Position numbers and translations under genes: made by a program. The notes beneath the pieces were generated by a model. It saw only the letters and a list, made by a program, of their open reading frames with translations, made no database searches and was not told where the DNA came from. A stretch of DNA of 64,000 nt from Streptomyces sp. NRRL B-24484 (GTDB lineage Bacteria > Actinomycetota > Actinomycetes > Streptomycetales > Streptomycetaceae), in assembly GCF_000717715.1 (NCBI RefSeq), contig NZ_JOAI01000028.1, positions 1 through 64,000 on the forward strand, in the 5' to 3' direction. This document shows positions 50,171 through 58,036 of this stretch, in pieces (the first letter of the stretch is position 1; every line of letters begins with the position of its first letter).

Positions 50171-51898
50171 ATGGTGGCAGGAACGGTGGACGAGAACAGA
50201 GGCAAGGGCGGCCCCGAGGGCCAGGCCCCCCAGGACGCTGCGATTCCGCAGGACGCGCGCTGGGAACTCCCCGGCTACACCCACGAGCGCGAGCTCGGTG
50301 CGGGAGCGGCCGGGCGCGTCGTGCTGGCCAGCCACGACGCGACCGGCACCCCCGTCGCGGTCAAGTACCTCAACGGCGACCACGCCGATCACGAGAACTT
50401 CCGCACCGAGGCGGAACTGCTCGGCGGCCTCGACTCCCCGCACGTCACCCGTCTGTACGAGTACGTGGAGGGACCGCAGGGCGCCGCCATCGTCATGGAG
50501 CTGGTCGACGGCATCTCGCTGCGCGACCTGCTGCAGGCCGAGGGCGCCACCGGCCCCGAGGCCGCGCTGACCGTGCTCAAGGGCTCGCTGCTCGGCCTCG
50601 CCGACGCCCACCGGGCCGGCGTGGTGCACCGCGACTACAAGCCCGGCAACGTCATCGTCACCACCGAGGGCGTCTCCAAGCTGGTCGACTTCGGCATCGC
50701 GGTGCAGAGCGGCGCCAAGGGCGACATCGCCGGCACCCCCGCCTACATGGCGCCCGAGCAGTGGGCCGGCGCGGCCGCCTCCCCGCGGGGCGACGTCTAC
50801 GCGGCGACGGCGACCTTCTTCGAGTGCCTGACCGGCGCCAAGCCGTACGCCGGCACCACGCTGATGGAGCTGGCCGTCCAGCACACCGAGGCGGACATCC
50901 CCGACGAGCAGGCCCCCGAGGCGCTGCGCCCGCTGATCCGCTCCGGCCTCGCCAAGACCCCGCAGGACCGGCCGGAGGGCGCCGCCGACCTGGTCGCCGA
51001 CCTGGAGGCGGCCGCCGCCGGCGCGTACGGGCCCGAGTGGGAGGAGCGCGGCCGCCGCCAGCTGGCCGGCCTGGTCGCCCTGCTGCCGCTGCTGCTGCCG
51101 CACGCCCACGGGCATGCCGCCGGCAACACCTCGGTCGCCACCACCACGCTGTCGCCGCCCGCGGACGGCGGCGTCGCGGCCGTCCGGCGGTTCGGCCCGC
51201 GGGCCAAGCTGCTGAGCGCGGCCACCGGTCTCGTCCTGCTCGGCGGCACCCTCGCCGGGGTCGCGGCCGCCGGTGCCTCCGACTCGACGACGACCACCGA
51301 GGTCGCCGCGCCGAAGGCCACCACGACCTTCGGCGCCGACGGCCCCGTGGCGGTGCCGTCGCCGAGCGCCTCGCCGTCCGGATCGCCCTCCGGGTCCGCC
51401 TCCCCGTCGGCCTCGCCCTCGGCATCGGCCTCCGCGTCGCCGAGCGCCTCGCCGTCGGCCTCCCCGTCCGCCTCGCCGGACCCCACCCCGACCAAGAAGC
51501 CCACCACGGCCCCGCCGACGAGCACCCCGCCCAGCACCCCGCCGACCAAGCCCAGCACCAGCGCCCCGCCGCCGCCGACCCTGCGGGTCATGCGGCTGGG
51601 CGTCAGCACCACCTGCGGCAGCGGGAACTACGAGGTGGTCGCCCACATCACGGCCGCGACGGACGGCGTGGCGAGCGGCACGGTGACCCTCTCCTGGTAC
51701 TCGGGGGTGAGCCGTCTGCCGGTCTCCACCGTCCCGATCACCATCCCCAAGGGGACGAAGACCTTCACCACCACGGTGTCGGCTCCGTCCAGGTCGGGCT
51801 CCTGGACCGCGAAGGTGAGTTCGAGTCCGGCGGCCGAATCGGGTCAGGGCAGCACGTCCGGTCCCGTCAACACGAGCTACTGCGTCATCCTGACCTGA
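50171..51898 (+). CDS. Membrane Ser/Thr kinase with Pro/Ser linker and extracellular domain
   Basis: 575 residues from ATG 50171 (GTG 50159 possible). The kinase domain (about 38-280) has ELGAGAAGRV, VAVKYL with Lys65, HRDYKPGN with Asp155, DFG 173-175 and APEQ. A membrane span lies at about 347-367. A disordered S-P-S-A-S and T/P-rich linker (390-460) leads to a beta-rich outer domain (about 470-575) containing VSTTCGSGNYEVV and a near-terminal Cys (SYCVILT). The outer domain resembles that of the next gene's product. The TVR-repeat gene follows after 11 bases, so it is a likely substrate. Confidence 0.88.
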   Translation: MVAGTVDENRGKGGPEGQAPQDAAIPQDARWELPGYTHERELGAGAAGRVVLASHDATGTPVAVKYLNGDHADHENFRTEAELLGGLDSPHVTRLYEYVEGPQGAAIVMELVDGISLRDLLQAEGATGPEAALTVLKGSLLGLADAHRAGVVHRDYKPGNVIVTTEGVSKLVDFGIAVQSGAKGDIAGTPAYMAPEQWAGAAASPRGDVYAATATFFECLTGAKPYAGTTLMELAVQHTEADIPDEQAPEALRPLIRSGLAKTPQDRPEGAADLVADLEAAAAGAYGPEWEERGRRQLAGLVALLPLLLPHAHGHAAGNTSVATTTLSPPADGGVAAVRRFGPRAKLLSAATGLVLLGGTLAGVAAAGASDSTTTTEVAAPKATTTFGADGPVAVPSPSASPSGSPSGSASPSASPSASASASPSASPSASPSASPDPTPTKKPTTAPPTSTPPSTPPTKPSTSAPPPPTLRVMRLGVSTTCGSGNYEVVAHITAATDGVASGTVTLSWYSGVSRLPVSTVPITIPKGTKTFTTTVSAPSRSGSWTAKVSSSPAAESGQGSTSGPVNTSYCVILT

Positions 51899-51909
51899 GG
51901 AAACGAGAC

Positions 51910-53145
51910 ATGAGCACCCCGCAGCAGCCGGACGAGGACGCCACCGTCCGTTTCGGCTCCGAGCCGCCCCGGGCGGACGAGACCGTGCGCCTGAACGCAC
52001 CGAAGCCCGACCCGGAGGCGACCGTCCGCCTCGGCTCCTCGCCCGTGCCCGCACCGGACCCGGAGGGCACCGTCCGCCTGGGCCCGGCGAAGCAGCAGCC
52101 CGACCCGGACGGCACCGTCCGGCTGAACGCACCGCGGCCGAACCCGGACGCGACCGTCCGCCTGAACGCGCCCGCGGGCGCACCCGTGCCCGACCCGGAC
52201 GGCACCGTCCGGTTCGGCCCGGCGAAGCAGCAGCCGGCGGACCCGGAGGGCACCGTCCGGCTGGGCCCGGCGAAGCGGCCCGACCCGGAGGCGACCGTCC
52301 GTTTCGGGTCGTCGCCGGTGCCCGCGGCCGACCCCGAGGGCACCGTCCGGCTGAACCCCGCGCAGCCGAACCCCGAGGCCACCGTCCGGCTCGGCGGTCC
52401 CGGGACGCGGCCCGCGCCGCAGGCGTACGTCCCGCCGCCCGCGCAGCAGCAGCCGCCGGTCGAGAGCTTCGAGAGCGCCACCTTCCTCGACCCGCAGGTC
52501 TGGCCGACCCCGCCGGTCGGCACCGCCGTCCCCGCGCAGACCCCGGCGATGGGCACCCCGATCACGCCCGCCATGGGCACCCCCGTGCCCCCGGCAGCGG
52601 CTGCGGCCGCCGCCGCGGCTGCCGTTCCCGGTCCTCCGGCCCCCGCCGTGCAGGACGGGCTGCAGCGGTTCGGCCCGGGCGTCCCCCCGCAGGCGGCCGC
52701 CGTCTGGCACGGGGCGACCGCGGTGCCGCCGGCCCCGGAGCAGCCGAAGCGCCGGCGCCGCCGCTGGCTGCTGCTGCCGCTGCTCCTGCTGCTCGCCGTG
52801 CTCGCCTGGCTGGCCTGGGACCGCTACGGCCGGCCGGTCGCGGTGACCGGTGTCGCCGTCCGCACGGACAACGCCAAGGGCCCCGGCTGCGACGGCACGG
52901 CGGTGATCACCGGCACGATCTCCACCGAGGGTGGCGCGGGCACCGTCCGCTACCGCTGGAAGCGCAGCGACGGCACCGACTCGGGTGTCCTCACCCAGCC
53001 GGTCTCCAACGGCCGCCGCAGCACGGACGTGGTGCTCCGCTGGACCTTCCAGGGCCACGGCAGCATGCAGGCCACGGCCACCCTGGAGGTCGTCGGCCCC
53101 GGCAGCGGCAGCACCTCGGTGAGCTTCCCCTACACCTGCCCCTGA
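51910..53145 (+). CDS. Membrane protein with eleven TVR repeats, possible phospho-Thr docking array
   Basis: 411 residues from ATG 51910, with GAGGAAACGAG before it. The cytoplasmic N-terminus carries eleven copies of (D/E)-(A/G)-T-V-R-(F/L) with the Thr at residues 12, 25, 38, 54, 69, 82, 99, 115, 129, 145 and 158, separated by Pro-rich spacers. A further ESATFLDP follows at 188-195. A Pro/Ala-rich stretch leads to five Arg and a membrane span (286-303), then an outer Ig-like domain with two cysteines (GPGCDGTAVITG ... PYTC). FHA domains bind phosphothreonine followed by hydrophobic residues, so the repeats look like kinase-written FHA docking sites. That reading is inference. Confidence 0.85.
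   Translation: MSTPQQPDEDATVRFGSEPPRADETVRLNAPKPDPEATVRLGSSPVPAPDPEGTVRLGPAKQQPDPDGTVRLNAPRPNPDATVRLNAPAGAPVPDPDGTVRFGPAKQQPADPEGTVRLGPAKRPDPEATVRFGSSPVPAADPEGTVRLNPAQPNPEATVRLGGPGTRPAPQAYVPPPAQQQPPVESFESATFLDPQVWPTPPVGTAVPAQTPAMGTPITPAMGTPVPPAAAAAAAAAAVPGPPAPAVQDGLQRFGPGVPPQAAAVWHGATAVPPAPEQPKRRRRRWLLLPLLLLLAVLAWLAWDRYGRPVAVTGVAVRTDNAKGPGCDGTAVITGTISTEGGAGTVRYRWKRSDGTDSGVLTQPVSNGRRSTDVVLRWTFQGHGSMQATATLEVVGPGSGSTSVSFPYTCP
51940..52392 (+). repeat. Eleven-unit TVR coding repeat
   Basis: Imperfect units of about 36-54 bases, each containing an ACCGTCCG core that encodes Thr-Val-Arg. Spacer units themselves recur (PAKQQP twice, SSPVPA twice), showing growth by segmental duplication. Confidence 0.9.
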
Positions 53146-53161
53146 CGGACACGCCCCGCCC

Positions 53162-53196
53162 CCGGCACCCGGCCGCCCGCTGCGGCCGGGTGCCGG
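53162..53196. terminator. 15-bp perfect hairpin after the TVR gene
   Basis: CCGGCACCCGGCCGC pairs with GCGGCCGGGTGCCGG over a 5-base loop, 16 bases after the stop. Confidence 0.75.
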
Positions 53197-53274
53197 CGCG
53201 TTACTGACACCATGTCAACGCGACCGGGTGGGACGCCCCTGTCCGCGGGGGCGTGCAGGCCCTACCCTGCGTCC

Positions 53275-54252
53275 ATGATCCTGCGCTCCGCGAAGCGCCT
53301 GGTGCTCCTGCTGCCGGTGCTCTGGCTGACCTCGCTCACCTACGTGGCCTGCGCCGTGCTGGTCGTCCACCTGCGCCACACCGACCCGGACGTCGAGCGC
53401 GAGCTCGCGCAGGGCGCGGACCGCTGGCCCGCCCTCGCCGCGCTGGCGGTCGCCACCGCGGTCGCCACCGCCTGGGCCCGCCGGCCCGACCGGCGCCGCC
53501 GGTTCCCCTGGTACCGGCTGGCGGCGCGCTCGCTCGCGCTGTTCGCCGCGGCCGTCTCCGCCGCGCTGCTCTCGTACCACCGGGGTGGCCCCGACTTCGA
53601 CCACCTGCTCGCTCTGGGCGCCGTCACCGCCTTCGCGGTGGTGCTGTGCATCCTCGGCTGGGGGCTGCTCAACCTGGGCCCCGTCCGGGCGGCGGCCGGC
53701 GCGGCGGCGGCCCTGGCCGCCTCAGCGGTCTGGACGGTGCGTGCGCCCGAGCGGTCGACGGTCGCGGTGCTGGCCGCGGTGGCGCTGCCGGTGGCGCTCG
53801 GTACGGCGGCCGCCGCGTTCTGGCGGCTGCCCCGGGTGCGGCTGCTCGCCGGGCTGCCCCCGGTCGAGTGGACGGCCGGCGCTCTCCGCCCGCCGGGGCG
53901 CCGGCCGGTGCCGGGCGAGATCTGGTGGGCGGACGTGCCGTTCGAGGAGTCCGGCGAGTCCAAGGACCGGCCGGTGCTGGTGGTCCGCGTCCTGGACGAC
54001 CGGCTGGAGGTGCTGAGGAGCACCAGCCAGGACCGGCTCGGCCGCAGCGACCACATCCGGCTGCCCACCGCGGGCTGGAACCCGGAGGCGGCCCACGACA
54101 GCTGCCTCGACCTGCGGCCGCGCACGCTCACGGCGGACCGGCTGCGCCGTTACGCCGGGCCGTGCCCGGTCGGGGTGTGGCGGGTGGTCCGCGGCCGCAC
54201 CCTGCCGCTGGTGAAGCCGCCGCGCGGAGCCCGCCGGTCCACGGCCGCCTGA
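53275..54252 (+). CDS. Multi-span membrane protein with C-terminal PemK/MazF-like domain
   Basis: 325 residues from ATG 53275. About six hydrophobic segments fill residues 8-195. The last 113 residues (PGEIWWADVPFEESGESKDR, PVLVVRVLDDRLEVLRSTSQ) show the PemK/MazF beta-barrel pattern: the G-E-I-W strand, the R-PVLVV strand and the T-S strand. MazF toxins are small soluble RNases paired with an antitoxin; here the domain is tethered to the membrane and no antitoxin gene is adjacent. It may be a regulated RNase or a non-toxic adaptor using the fold. Arrangement with the signalling genes is suggestive only. Confidence 0.78.
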   Translation: MILRSAKRLVLLLPVLWLTSLTYVACAVLVVHLRHTDPDVERELAQGADRWPALAALAVATAVATAWARRPDRRRRFPWYRLAARSLALFAAAVSAALLSYHRGGPDFDHLLALGAVTAFAVVLCILGWGLLNLGPVRAAAGAAAALAASAVWTVRAPERSTVAVLAAVALPVALGTAAAAFWRLPRVRLLAGLPPVEWTAGALRPPGRRPVPGEIWWADVPFEESGESKDRPVLVVRVLDDRLEVLRSTSQDRLGRSDHIRLPTAGWNPEAAHDSCLDLRPRTLTADRLRRYAGPCPVGVWRVVRGRTLPLVKPPRGARRSTAA

Positions 54253-54256
54253 CGGC

Positions 54257-54302
54257 ACCGTGGCCGGGCTCCCGGGAGGAGTCCCGGGAGCCCGGCCACG
54301 GT
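54257..54302. terminator. 21-bp perfect bidirectional terminator
   Basis: ACCGTGGCCGGGCTCCCGGGA (54257-54277) pairs perfectly with 54282-54302 across the 4-base loop GGAG. It sits between the convergent PemK-fusion and dacB-like genes. This is the strongest hairpin in the window. Confidence 0.9.
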
Positions 54303-54319
54303 GTGCGGGGCGGAGGCGG

Positions 54320-55942
54320 TCAGCAGCGGCCGACGCTCTCGCAGTCCTCCCAGCGGGTGCCGGTGCCGGACTTGGTGCCGGTGGCCTCGTCGCCGCCGCG
54401 GGCGGGGGCGTTCAGCGACTTCAGCTTCGGGGTGACCGGGGTGGCGGCCGGGGCGCTCGGGGTGGCGGCCGGGCCGGAGGCGAGGCGGACGGCGATCGCG
54501 TCGATCACCGGGCGCGGGCTGGTGCCGGCGAAGTTGCTGAACATCACGGAGAAGATCAGCTTGTGGCCGTCGGGCGCGGTGGCGTAGCCCATCAGGTTGT
54601 CGACGCCGCTCATCGAGCCGCTCTTGGCGTGCACGTTGTTCTCGGCCTTGGTGCCGCGCATGCGGGCGGCCAGGGTGCCGCCGACCATCCGGTCCGGGTT
54701 GCCGGCCACCGGCAGCGCGTTGTACCAGGCGTTGAACCAGGGCTTGTCCTGGGCGACCTTGAGCAGGCCGGCCATCTTGGCCGGGTTGATGAGGTCGTAG
54801 CGCGAGAGGCCGGAGCCGTCGACCTGGCGGCCGCCCGGGGTCTCCAGGCCGTTGGCCTTGAGGAAGCCCTTGACCTGGGCGACGCCGGTGGCCCAGTCGC
54901 CCTTGCCGCCCTTGACCTTGCCGATCTCCTTGGTCAGGTGCTCGGCTATGCCGTTGTTGCTGATCTTCAGCATCGGGACGATCAGCTCGGCGAGGGTCTT
55001 GGACTGGTGCGAGGCGATCGCCGTCGAGGTCTCGGCGCCGGTGGCCGACGCCACGCCGCGCTGCACCGTCACGCCGTGCCGGGCGAGCGCACCGGCGAAG
55101 ACCTTGGCCGCGTAGGTGGCCGGGTCCTCGACCGTCACCCAGTAGGTGGCCGGGGCGGAGCCGGCGGCGACGCTGCCGGTGAGCAGCAGCTCGTTGGCGC
55201 CGCGGCGGCGGTCGACGCCCGCGCTGGCACCGGTGCCGGCCGCGCCGGTGGTGATGCTGCCGCTGAACTTCATCGGCGCCTCGGCGGGCACCAGCGCGAC
55301 CTTGGCCTTCTCGCCGGCCGCGCCCGGGGTGACGGTCACCTGGACGGTGTCCATCGTGTACTCGGAGTCGTTGGCGACCGTCAGGCCGGAGATCTGCGGG
55401 CTGTAGGAGTACGGCTCGTCGTCCCAGGTCCAGCCGGGGCCGAGCGGGGTGGAGTCGTAGCGGGTGCCGTCGGCGAGGACCCGGCCGGTGACGGTGGTGA
55501 TGCCCGAGGCGGCGACCTTGGCCGCCAGGTCGTCGAGGTCCTGGACGAGCAGGCTGGGGTCGCCGCCGCCCTTCAGCACCAGGTCGCCGGCGAGCTTGTT
55601 CCCGTACGTGGTGCCGGTGCTGCGGACCTCGGTGGTGAACCGGTAGTCGGCGCCGAGCAGGTCGAGGGCGGCCGTCGAGGTGACGGTCTTCATGGTGGAC
55701 GCCGGGGTGAGCAGTGCGCCGGGCTGGCGGGAGTACAGCACCTGGCCGGTGGCGGCGTCGAGGACCTGGACGCCGGCCTGCGCGTTGGCGAGCCGGGCGT
55801 CGGCGAGCAGTGCGTCGAGGTCGGCCGTCAGCGTCGCGTCGGAGGGGGCGGGGTTGTCGGCCTGGGCCGAGCCGGCGAGCAGGGACGCGGCGAGTGCGGC
55901 GGCGGCCAGCGGCAGGCCGCGGCGGTACAGGCGTGCGGGCAC
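54320..55942 (-). CDS. dacB: D-Ala-D-Ala carboxypeptidase, PBP4 type (S13)
   Basis: 540 residues from GTG 55942 with a GGAG site. A signal peptide (RGLPLAAAALAASLLAGSAQA) precedes a penicillin-binding domain. Active-site motifs are STMK (SxxK), SNN (SxN, in LKISNNGIAEHL) and KSG (KTG box, HAKSGSMSG). A large insert between SxxK and SxN is typical of PBP4/DacB. It trims or cross-cleaves peptidoglycan stem peptides outside the membrane. The C-terminal 60 residues are Pro/Thr-rich and end in a Cys-containing tail (EDCESVGRC). An AT-rich palindrome overlies its promoter. Confidence 0.92.
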   Translation of the reverse strand: MPARLYRRGLPLAAAALAASLLAGSAQADNPAPSDATLTADLDALLADARLANAQAGVQVLDAATGQVLYSRQPGALLTPASTMKTVTSTAALDLLGADYRFTTEVRSTGTTYGNKLAGDLVLKGGGDPSLLVQDLDDLAAKVAASGITTVTGRVLADGTRYDSTPLGPGWTWDDEPYSYSPQISGLTVANDSEYTMDTVQVTVTPGAAGEKAKVALVPAEAPMKFSGSITTGAAGTGASAGVDRRRGANELLLTGSVAAGSAPATYWVTVEDPATYAAKVFAGALARHGVTVQRGVASATGAETSTAIASHQSKTLAELIVPMLKISNNGIAEHLTKEIGKVKGGKGDWATGVAQVKGFLKANGLETPGGRQVDGSGLSRYDLINPAKMAGLLKVAQDKPWFNAWYNALPVAGNPDRMVGGTLAARMRGTKAENNVHAKSGSMSGVDNLMGYATAPDGHKLIFSVMFSNFAGTSPRPVIDAIAVRLASGPAATPSAPAATPVTPKLKSLNAPARGGDEATGTKSGTGTRWEDCESVGRC

Positions 55943-56007
55943 AGATGCTCCAGGAATCGGGTACGGCGGGGCGCGCGCGTCGCCCACGCCCCCGTTTTGG
56001 CCTGCAC

Positions 56008-56035
56008 ATTATCAGCTGATGCGACATCAGTTGAT
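56008..56035 (-). promoter_or_regulatory. Palindrome overlapping a TGATAAT -10 box before dacB
   Basis: CTGATG-CGA-CATCAG, extended by ATCA and TGAT, makes arms of 11 with one mismatch (56011-56035) in an AT-rich island. On the minus strand GATAAT (56013-56008), preceded by T-adjacent bases, resembles a -10 box. A repressor bound here would cover the promoter of the carboxypeptidase gene, whose start is 66 bases away. Confidence 0.55.
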
Positions 56036-56190
56036 CTTCGGGCGGGGTGGCCGTGCGGCCGTCCCCCGTGCCCGGGTGCACGCTCCTGTCCATGTACACG
56101 CCGCAGGGGCCCGAAAGGTCTCACACCAATTTTCCGGCGGCCCTCCGGCGGCCCTCCGGCGCTGCCGCGCCCCGCCGCGGGGGAGCGGGG

Positions 56191-57588
56191 TCAGCCGACC
56201 GAGAAGGCCGTGACCCCGGCGTCCGTGCCGACCAGCACCCGTCCGCCGGCGAGCACGGGGGAGGCGAAGTGCGGTGCGGGGCCGGTCTTCGCCTGCTGCA
56301 GCACCCGCCCGCTCGCCGGGTCCAGGGCGAGCAGCAGCCCGCGGTGGTCGTCCACCACCCAGACCGCGCCGCCGCCGACCACCGGCGAACCGCCGCGCTC
56401 CAGGTCCACCTGCCAGTCCTGGTGCAGCGAGCCGTCCTGGCCCACCGTCACCCGGGCGAGGCCCTGCTGGCAGGGCACGTACACCGTCGAGCCGTCCACC
56501 GCGGCCCCGCCGTACGCCGGGCAGACCGTCGCCTGCGCGACCTGCCCGCCGATGCCGCCGAAGTGCTGCGCGTCCAGCAGGTACGCCTCGCCGCGCTTGC
56601 CGACGGCCAGGACGTGGCCGCCCACCCGCACCGGCGAGAGCGAACCGAGGTCGAGGTCCTGCGCGTTGTCGTCCGCCCACGTCGACGGGGTGAACCAGTC
56701 GACCCGCTGCAGTTCGGGGGAGAGCGCCAGCACCGAGTCCGAGCCGTCGTACGTGCCGCCCGTCGACTCGCCGTTGCCGACCGCCACCAGCAGCCGGTCG
56801 CCGTCCACCACCGGCCCGCCGCTCGCCCAGATCCCGCCCTCGCGGCCGGTCGGCACCGCGTAGGACAGCACCGTCCCGGCGCCGCTGGTGGGCACCGACA
56901 CCACGCTGCCGACGTAGTCGCCGCAGTCGCCGAACAGACCGCCGAACGCGATCACCACCCGGCCGTTCCACAGCGCGAGCGCCGAGCGCTGCTGGTGGGC
57001 GAGCGGATCGCCCTTCGGCGGCTCGACCTCGCGCTGGACCTCCAGCGCCCCGGTCGCCGCGTCGAGCCCGGCCAGCACGTGCCGCCCGCCCGCGAGTTCG
57101 CCGACCGCGAAGACCCGGCCCGTCGCCGGGTCGTAGACCGGTGTGCCGGTGATCCCGAGCGGGTCGATGTTGCCGCACGGCAGTTCGGCCGCCCGCGCCG
57201 GGGCGCCCAGGTGACGGCTCCACACCACCGCACCGCTCGACGCGTCCAGCCCGTACACGGTGTTGTTCTCGGTCGCGGCGAGCACCTTGTCGCCGACCAC
57301 CAGCGGCTGCCCGTACACGGCGCCGTCGAGCTTCGTCGTCCAGGCCGTACCGAGCGGTCCGACCGGGGCGGCGTCGGGGGCCGTGCCGGTGCGCAGTGCG
57401 TCGCGGTGGTAGGTCGGCCAGTCCCCGGCCCGCAGCGGGGTCGGCGAGGCCGCACCGGCGACCACCGTGGACGGCGCGGCCGTGCTGACCGCCGCGCCGC
57501 CGCCGGAGGTGCACCCGGCGACCAGGGCGGCCAGGGCCGCGGCGACCGCGGGCAGCAGCACCCGCCGGTCAGCTCGGAGCTGTCGCAC
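56191..57588 (-). CDS. PQQ-like beta-propeller lipoprotein
   Basis: 465 residues. The signal peptide ends in the lipobox LVAGC (Cys about 26), followed by a short Thr/Ser-rich tether. The body is a series of propeller blades with repeated pattern VYGLDASSGAVVW, VFAVGELAGG, VLAGLDAATGAL and LLLALDPASGRVL (PQQ/WD-like). Such surface propellers serve as scaffolds or ligand binders. No PQQ-enzyme residues are evident. The start overlaps the end of the preceding 91-residue gene by 20 bases, so they form an operon. Confidence 0.87.
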   Translation of the reverse strand: MRQLRADRRVLLPAVAAALAALVAGCTSGGGAAVSTAAPSTVVAGAASPTPLRAGDWPTYHRDALRTGTAPDAAPVGPLGTAWTTKLDGAVYGQPLVVGDKVLAATENNTVYGLDASSGAVVWSRHLGAPARAAELPCGNIDPLGITGTPVYDPATGRVFAVGELAGGRHVLAGLDAATGALEVQREVEPPKGDPLAHQQRSALALWNGRVVIAFGGLFGDCGDYVGSVVSVPTSGAGTVLSYAVPTGREGGIWASGGPVVDGDRLLVAVGNGESTGGTYDGSDSVLALSPELQRVDWFTPSTWADDNAQDLDLGSLSPVRVGGHVLAVGKRGEAYLLDAQHFGGIGGQVAQATVCPAYGGAAVDGSTVYVPCQQGLARVTVGQDGSLHQDWQVDLERGGSPVVGGGAVWVVDDHRGLLLALDPASGRVLQQAKTGPAPHFASPVLAGGRVLVGTDAGVTAFSVG

Positions 57589-57844
57589 CGCCGCCGGCCT
57601 TCACCGCCTCCACCATGCGTTGGTGCAGCTCGCGAGCGGCCGACTCGTCCCCGGCGGCCACCGGGCTGCCCTCCACGGTGAACCAGTCCAGCGCCCCGCT
57701 GTACTGGACCGTCAGCCGGACCTCCCCGTCGATCCACGTCGTGTGGACCGTCAGATCGCCCTTGATGACGCCCAGCTCGACCGTTCGCACCCCTCCGGTG
57801 CCGGCGAGGATGCCCTGCGTGGTCCAGGTCGCCCAGGTGTTCAC
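57569..57844 (-). CDS. Small unknown protein (91 aa)
   Basis: GTG 57844 with GGGGAGG six bases upstream. The product is soluble: TVELGVIKGDLTVHTTWIDG, a beta-rich middle (VRLTVQYSGALDWFTVEGSP) and a helical C-terminus (AARELHQRMVEAVKAGG). No family recognised. It overlaps the propeller lipoprotein gene by 20 bases and is divergent from the FHA-ABC transporter gene, sharing a 192-base control region. Confidence 0.75.
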   Translation of the reverse strand: MNTWATWTTQGILAGTGGVRTVELGVIKGDLTVHTTWIDGEVRLTVQYSGALDWFTVEGSPVAAGDESAARELHQRMVEAVKAGGGATAPS

Positions 57845-58036
57845 GGAGCCTCCCCGGTGTGCGGCCGACAGTACGAACTCGTCATGCCCCAAGACATACC
57901 GGGTGACACACCTGTTTCCGGCCGAATCGTCCCGCCGTGGGCATGTCGCGGGCCCCCGCGCCGCGGCCGCCGCCCGTCGCAGGGGCGCCGCGGCGGCACC
58001 GGGCGTGCCTCCCGGGGCGCGGCTACCATCGGCGGT

